64,000 nt of DNA, from positions 4,216,001 through 4,280,000 of the forward strand of contig NC_064225.1 in assembly GCF_023101765.2 (NCBI RefSeq). The letters run 5' to 3'. How positions within the stretch are numbered: the stretch's first letter is position 1; every line of letters starts with the position of its first letter. The notes beneath the pieces are model-generated. The model was not told the DNA's origin and did no database searches. It worked only from the letters and a program-made list of their open reading frames with translations. The position numbers and the translations under genes were made by a program. This stretch comes from Spodoptera frugiperda. Its lineage: Eukaryota; Arthropoda; Insecta; Lepidoptera; Noctuidae. Positions 56,158 to 64,000 of this stretch are shown here, in pieces.

Positions 56158-56714
56158 TTTTTTTGTTTTTTTTTGAGGGGGGAAAATCATCCAATGACTT
56201 TTGTCGCCTTGGGCGAGGCGAGAGGGAGTGTCAGACTCTTACTGACTAAAAACCACCCCGTTCCTTCTCCTGCTTTTCGACCCGGAGCTCCGGTAAACCC
56301 GCTAGGTAGTCCGCAGCTCCGGATCAGGCATCAGCCCTGCTGGGCCCCATCTGTGGTGGTCTGATGGCTCTTTGAGGCGCGCGCGGAACGCGACGCGCCG
56401 CACGCACGGGTCTGGATCTGTTCGGGCGGCGAGCTACCCTTGCTCACCGTCCGCAGGCCCGCACTTACGGTGGCCGGAGATCGTCTCGCGATCCCCTACG
56501 CCCGGAGTGTCTCTCGCGACGGCTGGGGCGTGAGGAGGTTTGTTCTCTCACGCGCCCCGCCTCCTCCTTAGCTAGCATGACTGCTTCGTAGAAGGAGTCC
56601 CTCTCGCTCCGCACCATGGCCTGAACCAGTGCCGGGCGCGAGAGGTCGCCGTCGCCGACCACATCCCTGAGGACTTGGCGGTGCTCTGCCCACGCAGGGC
56701 ACACCGCCACCGTA
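56158..56714 (-). mobile_element. 5'-truncated R1-like LINE ending in SR-A
   Basis: Flanked by the exact 15 bp duplication CACTCTCAAAAGGCT (56143-56157, 56715-56729). From its 5' end on the minus strand it holds the end of a reverse transcriptase ORF (56714-56465). Next comes a GC-rich 3'UTR (about 56464-56320), then a complete SR-A sequence and a T/A tail. GC content is far above the surroundings, as expected of a young or selected LINE ORF in A+T-rich DNA. This shows SR-A is the 3' end of this LINE, or a SINE captured by it. Confidence 0.92.
56465..56714 (-). pseudogene. R1-like reverse transcriptase, C-terminal 81 codons
   Basis: The open frame reads CPAWAEHRQVL, SRPALVQAMVRSERDSF, YEAVMLAKEEAGRVRE and an Arg/Ser-rich end finishing LRPP-stop. 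A CPAWAE..R.L segment followed by LS.PA.V.AM..SE and a charged ..KE.A..RE helix is the usual C-terminus of R1-clade LINE polymerases in Lepidoptera, just after the zinc-knuckle (recognised from memory of the family, not searched). The upstream polymerase and endonuclease are absent, so it is a dead fragment. The ATG at 56710 is incidental. Confidence 0.8.
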
Positions 56715-57050
56715 CACTCTCAAAAGGCTGGAAACGAAACACGCTTGTAACTCCTATGGTGTAGCGAGTGCCTGTTGGCGGCACCAATGTCTCACCATTC
56801 TGTATATTGATACTCATTTACCGCCCTATCCAATTAAAAAATAACAACATTATAAAACGAATCAAGATTTTTATTAGAAACGTTGATCTGCTGTCGGCAT
56901 AGGTACTTGACGGACCTCTAGTCCTTAGTTATTTTATTATTCATGCCAAGTTTAATGGACCAACTAAGATTTAGAACAAAGAAAAAGAAGAGATTAACAT
57001 AAAATTATCTTAAAAAATATTCATTGTTCTAATGACGGAAAATTATTAAA

Positions 57051-57419
57051 GCTGTTTTTCCACCAGAGATGTACTATGCTACGTTGCTGTGCATCCACAG
57101 CAGCGTAGCATAGTACATCGTTGTATACATGTTCATAGTACATCATAGTGGATGCGTTTGGCTTCCACTTATCATATTTATCGGTACACATAGCATAGTA
57201 CTGGTGGAAACGAACTCAGCTAAGCTATGTTTTTATATGAAAAGATGCCTGCTATGGATTGCTTCACTATTATCGATACAACGTATACTTGAGCTGTAGC
57301 ATCTTCCTCGTACAGCTACATAGTTAAATACTTAGTAGCACTAAAAACGATCAAATAGTATCACAGATTACATCTTCGTAACATATCTACATAGCACATT
57401 TTCTGGTGGAAAAACACCC
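57051..57419. mobile_element. MITE-C, nearly complete
   Basis: GCTGTTTTTCCACCAGAGATG at the left and TTTTCTGGTGGAAAAACACCC at the right. The interior matches 20262: GTTTGGCTTCCACTTATCATATT, TAGTACTGGTGGAAACGAACTC, GATGCCTGCTATGGATTGC. It contains an extra internal palindrome (57068-57119). Confidence 0.9.
57068..57119. repeat. 52 bp palindrome inside MITE-C
   Basis: Arms 57068-57091 and 57096-57119 (GATGTACTATGCTACG...; ...GTAGCATAGTACATC) pair with one mismatch around CATC. The other MITE-C copies lack it. Confidence 0.9.
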
Positions 57420-57787
57420 TAAGACACGCACAGACTGAAGGCAATCAAAAAGTGGTTAGAAAACGTTGTGATAACATAAATTCGAGCCAAAACTGAACAC
57501 ATTAATCAGAAAACTATTAAAAAAAAACAGAAACGAATATTATTTATGAACCCTGAACGCAAGTAAAATTAAAAAAGGATTTTTTACCTCGTCTACGGTT
57601 TTCAATCTATCGTTACCCTTTTTTCGGCGATCTATGTAGTGTTAATTGGTTTTTTGTAGGTTCGAGAATTCACGCGGGTTTGTAATTTATTTTCTGCGGA
57701 TTCTGATTTTATTTTTGTTAAATATATTTTGCTTGTGTTCATTATTTTAAACTTTGATATGGTGTTTTGCTAAGAAAGGTTCAGCAT

Positions 57788-57967
57788 TTGACTGCACGGT
57801 TGGTGCAGTATCTGGGCAACTGGCTGCCACACAATGGGTAGCGAGTTTGATTCACACGGAGCAACTCCTTGTGTGATCCATAAATGATTAGTTCGATACT
57901 GGGTGTGATTTGTATGTAAAGTTCTATGTTCGTAAACGAACCCACGACATAGGAGAAAATCCTATGT
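57788..57967 (+). mobile_element. SINE-D copy
   Basis: TTGACTGCACGGTTGGTGCAG, degenerate B-box CGAGTTTGATTCAC, CAACTCCTTGTGTGATCC and AACCCACGACATAGGAG. Both head and body are present. Confidence 0.9.
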
Positions 57968-58025
57968 GTCTTTATTTAGACAAATGAGTCCCATGTATTT
58001 ATGTATTCTTGAAAATTCTATACAA

Positions 58026-58116
58026 TTAACACTTTGGCTGCCAACAAAAATCTGTTGAAGGCGAATCCTCCGCTAGCGCCGGTCATTTTGACCCCCCATT
58101 GCAACCAACGTGTTAA
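58026..58116. mobile_element. MITE-O copy
   Basis: TTAACACTTTGGCTGCC and GCAACCAACGTGTTAA are imperfect inverted ends. The interior GGCGAATCCTCCGCTAGCGCCGGTCATTTTGACCCCC is a phrase common in moth repeats. Confidence 0.6.
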
Positions 58117-58545
58117 TAATAGAAAGATGAATAAATAAAAAAACTGATGAAAATATAACTTAGCGTCAGAACTCAGTTCAATTTAATCAAAATAAAAATA
58201 TAATAACTATGAAAAAGATACCCAATTTAGAAAAATATAGTTATAATCCAAGCTATAAATGGCGCAGGCTATTTAACTTAAATATATTTTATCTTTGAAG
58301 TCGTAACCTTTGAAACTTTTGGTCATTAGGTACAAGTAATTTGGAGATGAAATGTGTACCTTAATATAACATAATATTAAGGTAACATTCTGACTGTGAG
58401 CTAAAAATATCGTCGGCTCAAAGGAATTTAAATCACTGTTGATCTTTGATAGTTACGTTTGAGATAACGAGAGTATTTGAAAATCAAGAGGCTATTCTAC
58501 GTTTGGTACGTTGAAATATATAATTTCTTTTCTATTTAGTAGACT

Positions 58546-58688
58546 TTGGGGGGAGGGATCATGCAGTGACTTCTCCGCCTTGGGCGAGGAAAGAGGGAGT
58601 GTCATACTCTTACTGACTAAAAACCACCCCGTTCCTACTTCTGCTTTTTAAACCGGAGCCCCGGTAACCCGCTAGGCAGTCCGCAGCG
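58546..58688 (-). mobile_element. SR-A with 13 bp target duplication
   Basis: GGGGGGAGGGATCATGC to GGCAGTCCGCAGCG. TATTTAGTAGACT is exact at 58533-58545 and 58689-58701. Confidence 0.95.
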
Positions 58689-58701
58689 TATTTAGTAGAC
58701 T

Positions 58702-59327
58702 GCTTGCAGTTTTTTTGTATACTTAGATTGTCAGGAAAAATTGCTGATTTCAATGATATACTTGTATTGTTTAGTGTCTACTTACAACTCGCAGACCGCG
58801 CGCTTACAGCCTTTTTGTTTTGACGTTATGAAATATATCATACGACATAAGATTTAATGTTCAAATTTAAATGACAAGTCAATTGCTGGGTTGGAGCGAT
58901 GCTATTAAAGCGTGATATGTCCATAATACTTTTTCCAATCTCTGAATCAAAACTGATCAACAAAAACGTATTTATCATAATATCTATTTTCCCAAAAACC
59001 AATTGAGCTCTATACTTACTCAACATTTACTTCAAAAGGCCACAACTGGTTGTAAGAAGTAGTCTATAATAAACACGACAAACCCAAAGGCTGTAGGTAG
59101 CAGAGGTTTGGACGCTTGCCAAATCATTTCGCTACATTTTCCCTGCGTAGCTTTGTGTGGTGTAAGTCAAGAGAGTCAGTTTCTTTGTCGTAGATTTTTC
59201 TTTTTGTAACTACTTATTCTTTGAAGTCAAATTTCATTTTATTTTTAATGGATGTTTATGATTAAATCCATGTACAGTGTAAATGAAATTGTATTGCAAT
59301 AGAAAAATATTAAAACCTTTTTTTAAA
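58702..59327. other. No recognisable feature
   Basis: 62-codon minus frame at 58838 with no motif. Confidence 0.5.
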
Positions 59328-59490
59328 TCAAATTAGCAAATTCGGCGAACTCCGTTTCACCACCAATAATTTTTCCCTGTTTTCCTGATTTTCTGAGCCC
59401 AAGACCTTTCCAACGAATGCAAAATGTGGAAATCGGTTCGTGCATTCTGGAGTTATAGCGTCAGGAAGGAAAATCCGACTTATTTTTATA
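59328..59490 (-). mobile_element. Helitron-like fragment
   Basis: ATTAGCAAATTCGGCGAACTCCG, TTTTCCCTGTTTTCCTGATTTTC and AATCGGTTCGTGCATTCTGGAGTTATAGCG. Same family as 23695-23763; CTAG has decayed to TTAG. Confidence 0.55.
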
Positions 59491-59551
59491 TTACAAAAGA
59501 TGAAAATCTCTTTAACAACGTACATTGATGTCTGAATCAGACAAAAAATTG

Positions 59552-59608
59552 TTTGGTGCAGGTATTGAATCCGCAACACATTGCATAGTAATCGGGAGTC
59601 CAGCTACT
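59552..59608 (-). mobile_element. SINE-D head relic
   Basis: TTGGTGCAGGTATTGAATCCGCAACACATTGCATAG..CCAGCTAC corresponds to the minus strand of the SINE-D B-box and head, diverged. Confidence 0.5.
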
Positions 59609-60000
59609 TCATTATTAACATTTTTCATCTTTGCCTACTGCAAATTACCAATCTATTATCAAAAACCAACCCAAAGGTTCAAATCTACAATCTAATACAC
59701 CCAAAACAATAACCATTTAAAAACCGACTCAGTTCCAACAACCTTTAGCGTTATTATTGATTGGATCACAAATGTTATTATAGAAAGCATTAAAGTTATC
59801 CCAAGCATCAATACTCGCACGTGCCGAGTCGAATCAATCGTCCACTTAAACCCATGTACGACCCCTGTCTACGGCACTCCTGAGCCAACGTCCTACAAGT
59901 CACCCTTTGCAGTTGTCATTGCATTTTTTTCTTAATGTCTTTGTCATTAAATTACGTTTTTCTTTGATTTGGTTTGTAAGATTGCTTGACCATCATCCTT

Positions 60001-60308
60001 AGGGTGCTTTTCCACCTACGAAGATGTGTTATACTATGTTGGTGTGGATATCCACGAATCCTATTTGATGATGTGATGTGATGGAAATGAACTCAGGTAT
60101 GTTTTTTTATATGGAATGATGCGTGCTATGGATGCGTGTTATGGATGTGTGCTATGGATGGCTTCCCTACTATCGATATATCGCATACACGAACTGCACA
60201 TTTTCCTTGCGCAGCTACATAGCAGCATATCTGCGTCTTCATAGCATTCTCAGTTCGCTACAGCTGAACATAGCTTACATGATTGATTAATCTGGTGAAA
60301 AAGCATTC
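60001..60308. mobile_element. MITE-C, diverged copy
   Basis: AGGGTGCTTTTCCACCTACGAAGATG at the left and TCTGGTGAAAAAGCATTCT at the right. GTGCTATGGATG is repeated three times inside (60121-60160). Confidence 0.8.
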
Positions 60309-61002
60309 TTGAATCTATTCGAATAACCTTGAACAGTTTCGAAAGTAAGCCATACAACTTAATTATCATTTTTTGTGTTATGTAATGTTTTTCTTTGGCT
60401 TAGCAACGTATTGTTATTACAATTTCGGTTACAAAATACTTAGGTACATTACAGGGAAAATAAAGATGATTATGATATGTAATTACATACAGCAAAATGT
60501 ATGTTAAATTATAGTAAGATTTCAATTTAATGTAGAACTTAGTACCAGGAAAGGAAAATTGTTTTTATAAAATCTTACTATTTACACCACGCAAACAAAG
60601 CGACCGAGTGAAAGTAGAAATAAAATGAGAAGATTTTAATATCAAAAAACTTTAATTAACTTGAAAAATATTTTACTGCCTTTGATTGTTTTAAACTGTT
60701 TCAGAATTGTTAAGTGTAAGAATATATTTAACGTTATAGTCGATGAATGCCTGTGGGCGCTCGATAGAAGTTCATGATTTTTAATTCGATATTTTTATTT
60801 TAAGACTGGATTGGGTTTATTATAAATTTGGAAAAGGTCAAGTATTTTAATGGAATAGAAACTTTAACATTAAATAATAGTAGAGAAGGGGTATTCTACA
60901 TTGCAGACAGGCTTTAATTAAGGTGTAATTCAAATAATTAAAAGGTTTAATTAACAGTTCAAAAATGTACTATTCTTAATTTTCATTAATTCATCATCAG
61001 CA
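60309..61002. other. No recognisable feature
   Basis: A+T-rich; nothing assignable. Confidence 0.5.
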
Positions 61003-61007
61003 TCATA

Positions 61008-61094
61008 TCAGCTATACGACCCCTGCCAAACATAGGCCTCCCCCAATGACTTCCATATAGGCCAGTTGGAAGCGATCAATTCGTCTGTCCACCT
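61008..61094 (-). pseudogene. RTE-type LINE, last 28 codons of reverse transcriptase
   Basis: The minus frame reads RWTDELIASNW, PIWKSLGEAYVWQGSYS, stop, followed by a CTGATATGATGCTGATGATG tail. RWTD.L, W..LGEA.V.Q is the RTE C-terminal signature also seen at 52590. The frame is intact over this short piece but everything upstream is absent. Confidence 0.85.
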
Positions 61095-61240
61095 CGGGGG
61101 TAGAATTTTCACTTACTTATCTAAATTCTAAAATATCAAACAAACAAAGAAAACAGGTGTTTTCTAAGGACTGTAACAGACGACCTTGTCTATCTCGATG
61201 GTAGAATTTTCACTTGTGTAAAATCACAATATCAAACAGT
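61086..61240. repeat. Direct repeat, ~50 bp units
   Basis: CTCGGGGGTAGAATTTTCACTTA (61093 on) and CTCGATGGTAGAATTTTCACTTG (61196 on) each precede a ...ATATCAAACA segment; spacing about 103 bp. Confidence 0.65.
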
Positions 61241-61685
61241 CTTTAGCAATCGCCTCATCTTTGCCAATTAACAGCAAAATACTAGCGAAATCTGAATAGA
61301 AGACAATGGCAATAAATCTTCACAGTTACTCAGAAAGCCATAAATCTAACAAAAAGCCAAACCGAAAACATCGCGTTACCCCAATTTGGTCATGGCAGAT
61401 GGTAGTCGTTTCATGCAAAATGCGTTTAAAACAAAGTCAAAGTCAAAACATTAATTTGAATTAAACCATGAACACTTAACAATAATACTTTTGAAAAGTT
61501 ACAATTAAAGAAATAAATATAAGTCTACCAGTCTGTTTGTCTGTCTGTGAAGCTGGTTGTACGTTCCAAAATGTAAATTCAAATGAAGAAGAACAAGGAA
61601 GAAACTCCATTCGATATTCTTAAAAAAGTGTATTTTAATTTAGTTTGAAGAAAAAAAGACTAGGTAGATAACAAGAAGAGGCTAT
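61241..61685. other. No gene; short REP-J tail
   Basis: Only ACAAAGTCAAAGTCAAAACATTAATTTGAATTAAACC at 61430-61468 is notable. It is the inverse of the REP-J 3' tail. Confidence 0.5.
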
Positions 61686-61815
61686 TTTTTATTATATAAG
61701 CCGATAAACGAGCAGACGATTCACCTGACGGTAAGCTATCGCAGCCGCCCATAGACACCTGAATCCCCAGAAGCTTTACAAGTGCGTTGCCTGCCTTTTG
61801 GGAGTTAGAAAATTT
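61686..61815 (-). mobile_element. SR-B, 5'-truncated
   Basis: TTTTTTATTATATAAGCCGATAAACGAGCAG, CCGCCCATAGACACC, GTGCGTTGCCTGCCTTTTGGGAGTTAG. Confidence 0.85.
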
Positions 61816-62167
61816 AAATGCCACCTAGGCACACGTACTATTACAATTTTGATTGATTTCAATTCCCGTGTATCTATTGACGCGAAACGGCTTTATTAGG
61901 TCAGCTTAAGGCCTGCCTATAACATTATAGTAAAGGGTGTCAATAACCCTTTCTCCTTCGTCCTACTTTTATAATACGTGTCTAAAATGAAGCAGTCGCA
62001 GATTAAAGGTAGTGACTAGAAATTATTGAAGGGGTAAATGGGAAAATATAATAGAAGAGAATGTTTGGGATGACGTTTCATAATATAGAATGGAGAATGA
62101 AAACAATTCGTTATTAACAATTTTGAGGCTTAAGAAGTAGGAAAACTATTTAGAGAAATAACATTTA

Positions 62168-62290
62168 CTGTCGTACTCAGAGTAATTTAATGATTACTTA
62201 ACCTAGTTCTTAGCAATTGTTTTTGGAACAAAATCGTTAGGTACTAAGAAATAGCTTAAGTAATCATTAAAAGTCTCTGAGTATACGGCT
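62168..62290. mobile_element. MITE-I, best-preserved copy
   Basis: CGTACTCAGAGTAATTTAAT at the left and ATTAAAAGTCTCTGAGTATACG at the right, each next to TGATTACTTAA and its inverse. The central palindrome is CTTAGCAATTGTTTTTGG. The whole unit folds into one long hairpin. Confidence 0.85.
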
Positions 62291-62328
62291 GTTAGTTACT
62301 AAAATTTAACAAAAACATCCAAAGAATA

Positions 62329-62609
62329 CTGACTGTCTCGTTGGTCGAGTGGTCGTAAGTGAGACTACCGGACAAGGGGTTCCGATTTCTGGGTCCGGCA
62401 AAATATGACTGGACTATTTCGGTGTTTCAAAAATTCCTCAATGATAGCACGGTGCTTGAAATTTTGCCCAGTATATGGCAAAAGGCTCACCCCTATTACG
62501 TAGGCACCCCTATCACAAATAGTGAAAAGTGGGTATACATTGTATACTGGCATTAGGTGTTGTAACGTGCACCTCTGCCTACCCCTTTGGGAATAAAAGA
62601 CGTGACGTT
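62329..62609 (+). mobile_element. SINE-E, full length
   Basis: GACTGTCTCGTTGGTCGAGTGG head; the B-box is damaged (GGGTTCCGATTTC). Body GCCCAGTATATGGC, AAAGGCTCACCCC, CACCTCTGCCTACCCCTTTGGG and end AAAGACGTGACG. ATCCAAA lies just outside both ends, a possible short target duplication. Frames of 62-65 codons here are the SINE. Confidence 0.9.
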
Positions 62610-63237
62610 GTAATCCAAAATAACATCACATAACCAAATATAAAGAAACAACTACCAAAAGTAAACACGAAAGCAAATCAGAGGATAACAGACTAGTCCT
62701 TACATATGTATACGAAAGATAAAAAAGGAAGGAGCATTAAAGCTATGACTGGGGGAAATCAGACGATCAATAATGACTAGGCAAAAACGATGCCCTTATT
62801 AATACCGCAGAACAAAAGCCCGGCGAGATATAAGAACAGCCTATAGATAGCTTGTTTTGGTCCATTGATTGCCTTTCTCTTTGTACGGGCGTTGCTATTG
62901 AAATTCAAATTTAAGCCTTGACACGGTAAAGTTTTGTTATTTGTGGACGATTTCCCATTATTTGTTTGGTATTAATGTCCTTTCTTTAAAGTGTTGTGGG
63001 TTAACTCTGAGTATGTGTTTGTATGTGAAATATTTCTTTGTTTTGTTAAGAGTTTTGGTTCTCTTAGACTCTCTTGTCTTGTGGTTATTAAGAGCCAAGT
63101 AAGGTCTCTTTTGGAGTTCCATTCACGGGTTAGGTAGAACTACTTTAGATAAAATTTTCTGTGAAATATTACTAATTTCGGAATATATCCGTTAATGGCA
63201 ATATATTCACATACAAGGGATTCATAACATGACTGTA
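62610..63237. other. No recognisable feature
   Basis: Nothing assignable. Confidence 0.5.
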
Positions 63238-63298
63238 CATGGGCGGCTGATAGTTGATCGCTTACCATAAGGTCACTATTCATTATTCCATAAAAAAG
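63238..63298 (+). mobile_element. SR-B tail fragment
   Basis: CATGGGCGGCTGATAGTTGATCGCTTACC to ATTCCATAAAAAAG: the last 60 bp of the family. Confidence 0.8.
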
Positions 63299-63341
63299 CT
63301 ATTGAAAACTCAATATCAGGTTCAGTACATAAAACGAGTAA

Positions 63342-63373
63342 GTAATAGCAAAGGGGTGCCCCTTTGCTATTAC
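63342..63373. repeat. 32 bp palindrome, 15 bp arms
   Basis: GTAATAGCAAAGGGG and CCCCTTTGCTATTAC around TG. Confidence 0.97.
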
Positions 63374-63397
63374 CTCTAGTACATTCACACTCATACC

Positions 63398-63585
63398 ATG
63401 ACTGCATTGTCGACGCGGTAGCTGAGCAAACGACTGCGCCGTAACGTGTAGCGGGTATGATTCAGGTACGGAGTAACTCTTTGTGTGATCCACAAATTAT
63501 TGTTTAGGGTCTGGGTCTTATGTGTATGTGAACTTGTATGTTTGTAAACACTCCCACGACACAGTAGAAAATTATAGTGTGGACC
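63398..63585 (+). mobile_element. SINE-D, full length
   Basis: ATGACTGCATTGTCGACGCGG, degenerate B-box GGGTATGATTCAG, CTCTTTGTGTGATCCACAAATTATTG and TTTGTAAACACTCCCACGAC to ATAGTGTGGACC. Confidence 0.9.
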
Positions 63586-64000
63586 AAAATTTGTGACCAT
63601 ATTTAAGTATTCATAGTAAACTTGTTTCATTAACACCATAAAAGAGCTTCTAGGAAATTCCATTAACGCCAAAATGGAAATGGATCTGTTTCTGATAAAA
63701 CTTCAAATTAATGTTCACCATAATTTCCGCAATAAATTCCGAGTAGAAAATTCACTTATCTACGTCACCTGTAAAGTGTACAAATAAATATGATTGGAGT
63801 TAGTTCCGAGAAGTTCCCATAAATTTAATGAAAGAGTAAGTCATCGAAATAGGTAGGAAAATTAATTTATTTTCGTTTACTTTATAAGTAGAGGCTCATA
63901 TTGTTTTAATGTGGTAAGTACGAGTATGGGTGGTGTAATAGATGAGTTATAATATATTATGTCTAATCGTCTATGTTTTATAGTGTTAAGGAAAAAATGA
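63586..64000. other. No recognisable feature
   Basis: A+T-rich end of the window; nothing assignable. Confidence 0.5.

Larger units (their letters stand above)
55893..56828 (+). mobile_element. SR-B copy split by two insertions
   Basis: Three pieces form one SR-B: TTCAGAAAACCGACATAAAACAAC (to 55926), AAATCAACGCTCGT..CTCTCAAAAGGCT (56081-56157) and GGAAACGAAACACGCTTGTAAC..CATTTACC..AATTAAAAAA (56730-56828). The gaps are filled by an SR-A copy and a LINE copy. The 5'-most part of SR-B is missing. Confidence 0.85.

Overview
The window looks like gene-free DNA from a moth or butterfly, most likely a noctuid-type moth (inference). It is A+T-rich. It contains Lepidoptera-style Helitrons with A|TC...CTAG|T ends, several tRNA-derived SINE families, RTE-type LINE tails and many hairpin MITEs. 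I found no convincing host exon, tRNA, rRNA or CRISPR array. The longest open frames (about 90 to 153 codons) are close to what chance gives in 64 kb of such DNA, and several run through repeats.

Family labels used here are my own. SR-A is a ~150 bp retroposon. Its sense strand starts GGAGCTGCGGAC and ends in A's after a GATTTTCCCC-like motif; there are 21 copies or fragments. SR-B is a ~285 bp retroposon running from AGTGTGGGAGAGCCATGC to CATAAAAA; 15 copies. SINE-D, -E, -F and -N are tRNA-like SINEs with a B-box. MITE-C, -G, -H, -I and -O are palindromic or TIR elements. REP-J, -K and -P are dispersed repeats I cannot class. For SR-A and SR-B, strand means the strand on which the A-rich end is 3'.

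Layout. 1-12 kb: SR-A, SINE-D (one copy inserted in another), SR-B pair, MITE-I, Helitron relics. 12-24 kb: Helitrons, SR-B fragments, a REP-K copy, a SINE-E head, MITE-C/G/H cluster at 20-22 kb. 24-33 kb: SINE-E, Helitrons, including a 1 kb Helitron with a 314 bp unit repeated three times. 33-44 kb: many SR-A copies (one inside a MITE-C), SINE-E/F, an RTE tail and a 165 bp-class TIR element. 44-53 kb: sparse, then a 49 bp perfect palindrome, a 377 bp element with 71 bp inverted ends, a Helitron and an RTE tail. 53-64 kb: an SR-B copy split by two insertions, one of them a 5'-truncated R1-like LINE whose 3' end is SR-A; then MITE-C copies, an RTE tail, SINE-E and SINE-D.

The parts do not work together as a pathway. 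The useful signal is mobilisation history: target-site duplications on eight SR-A-type insertions, nested insertions that order the families in time, and two short retroposons that share 3' ends with LINEs, which suggests they borrow LINE machinery. Stretches of 300-600 bp between listed features hold nothing I can name; longer ones are listed.
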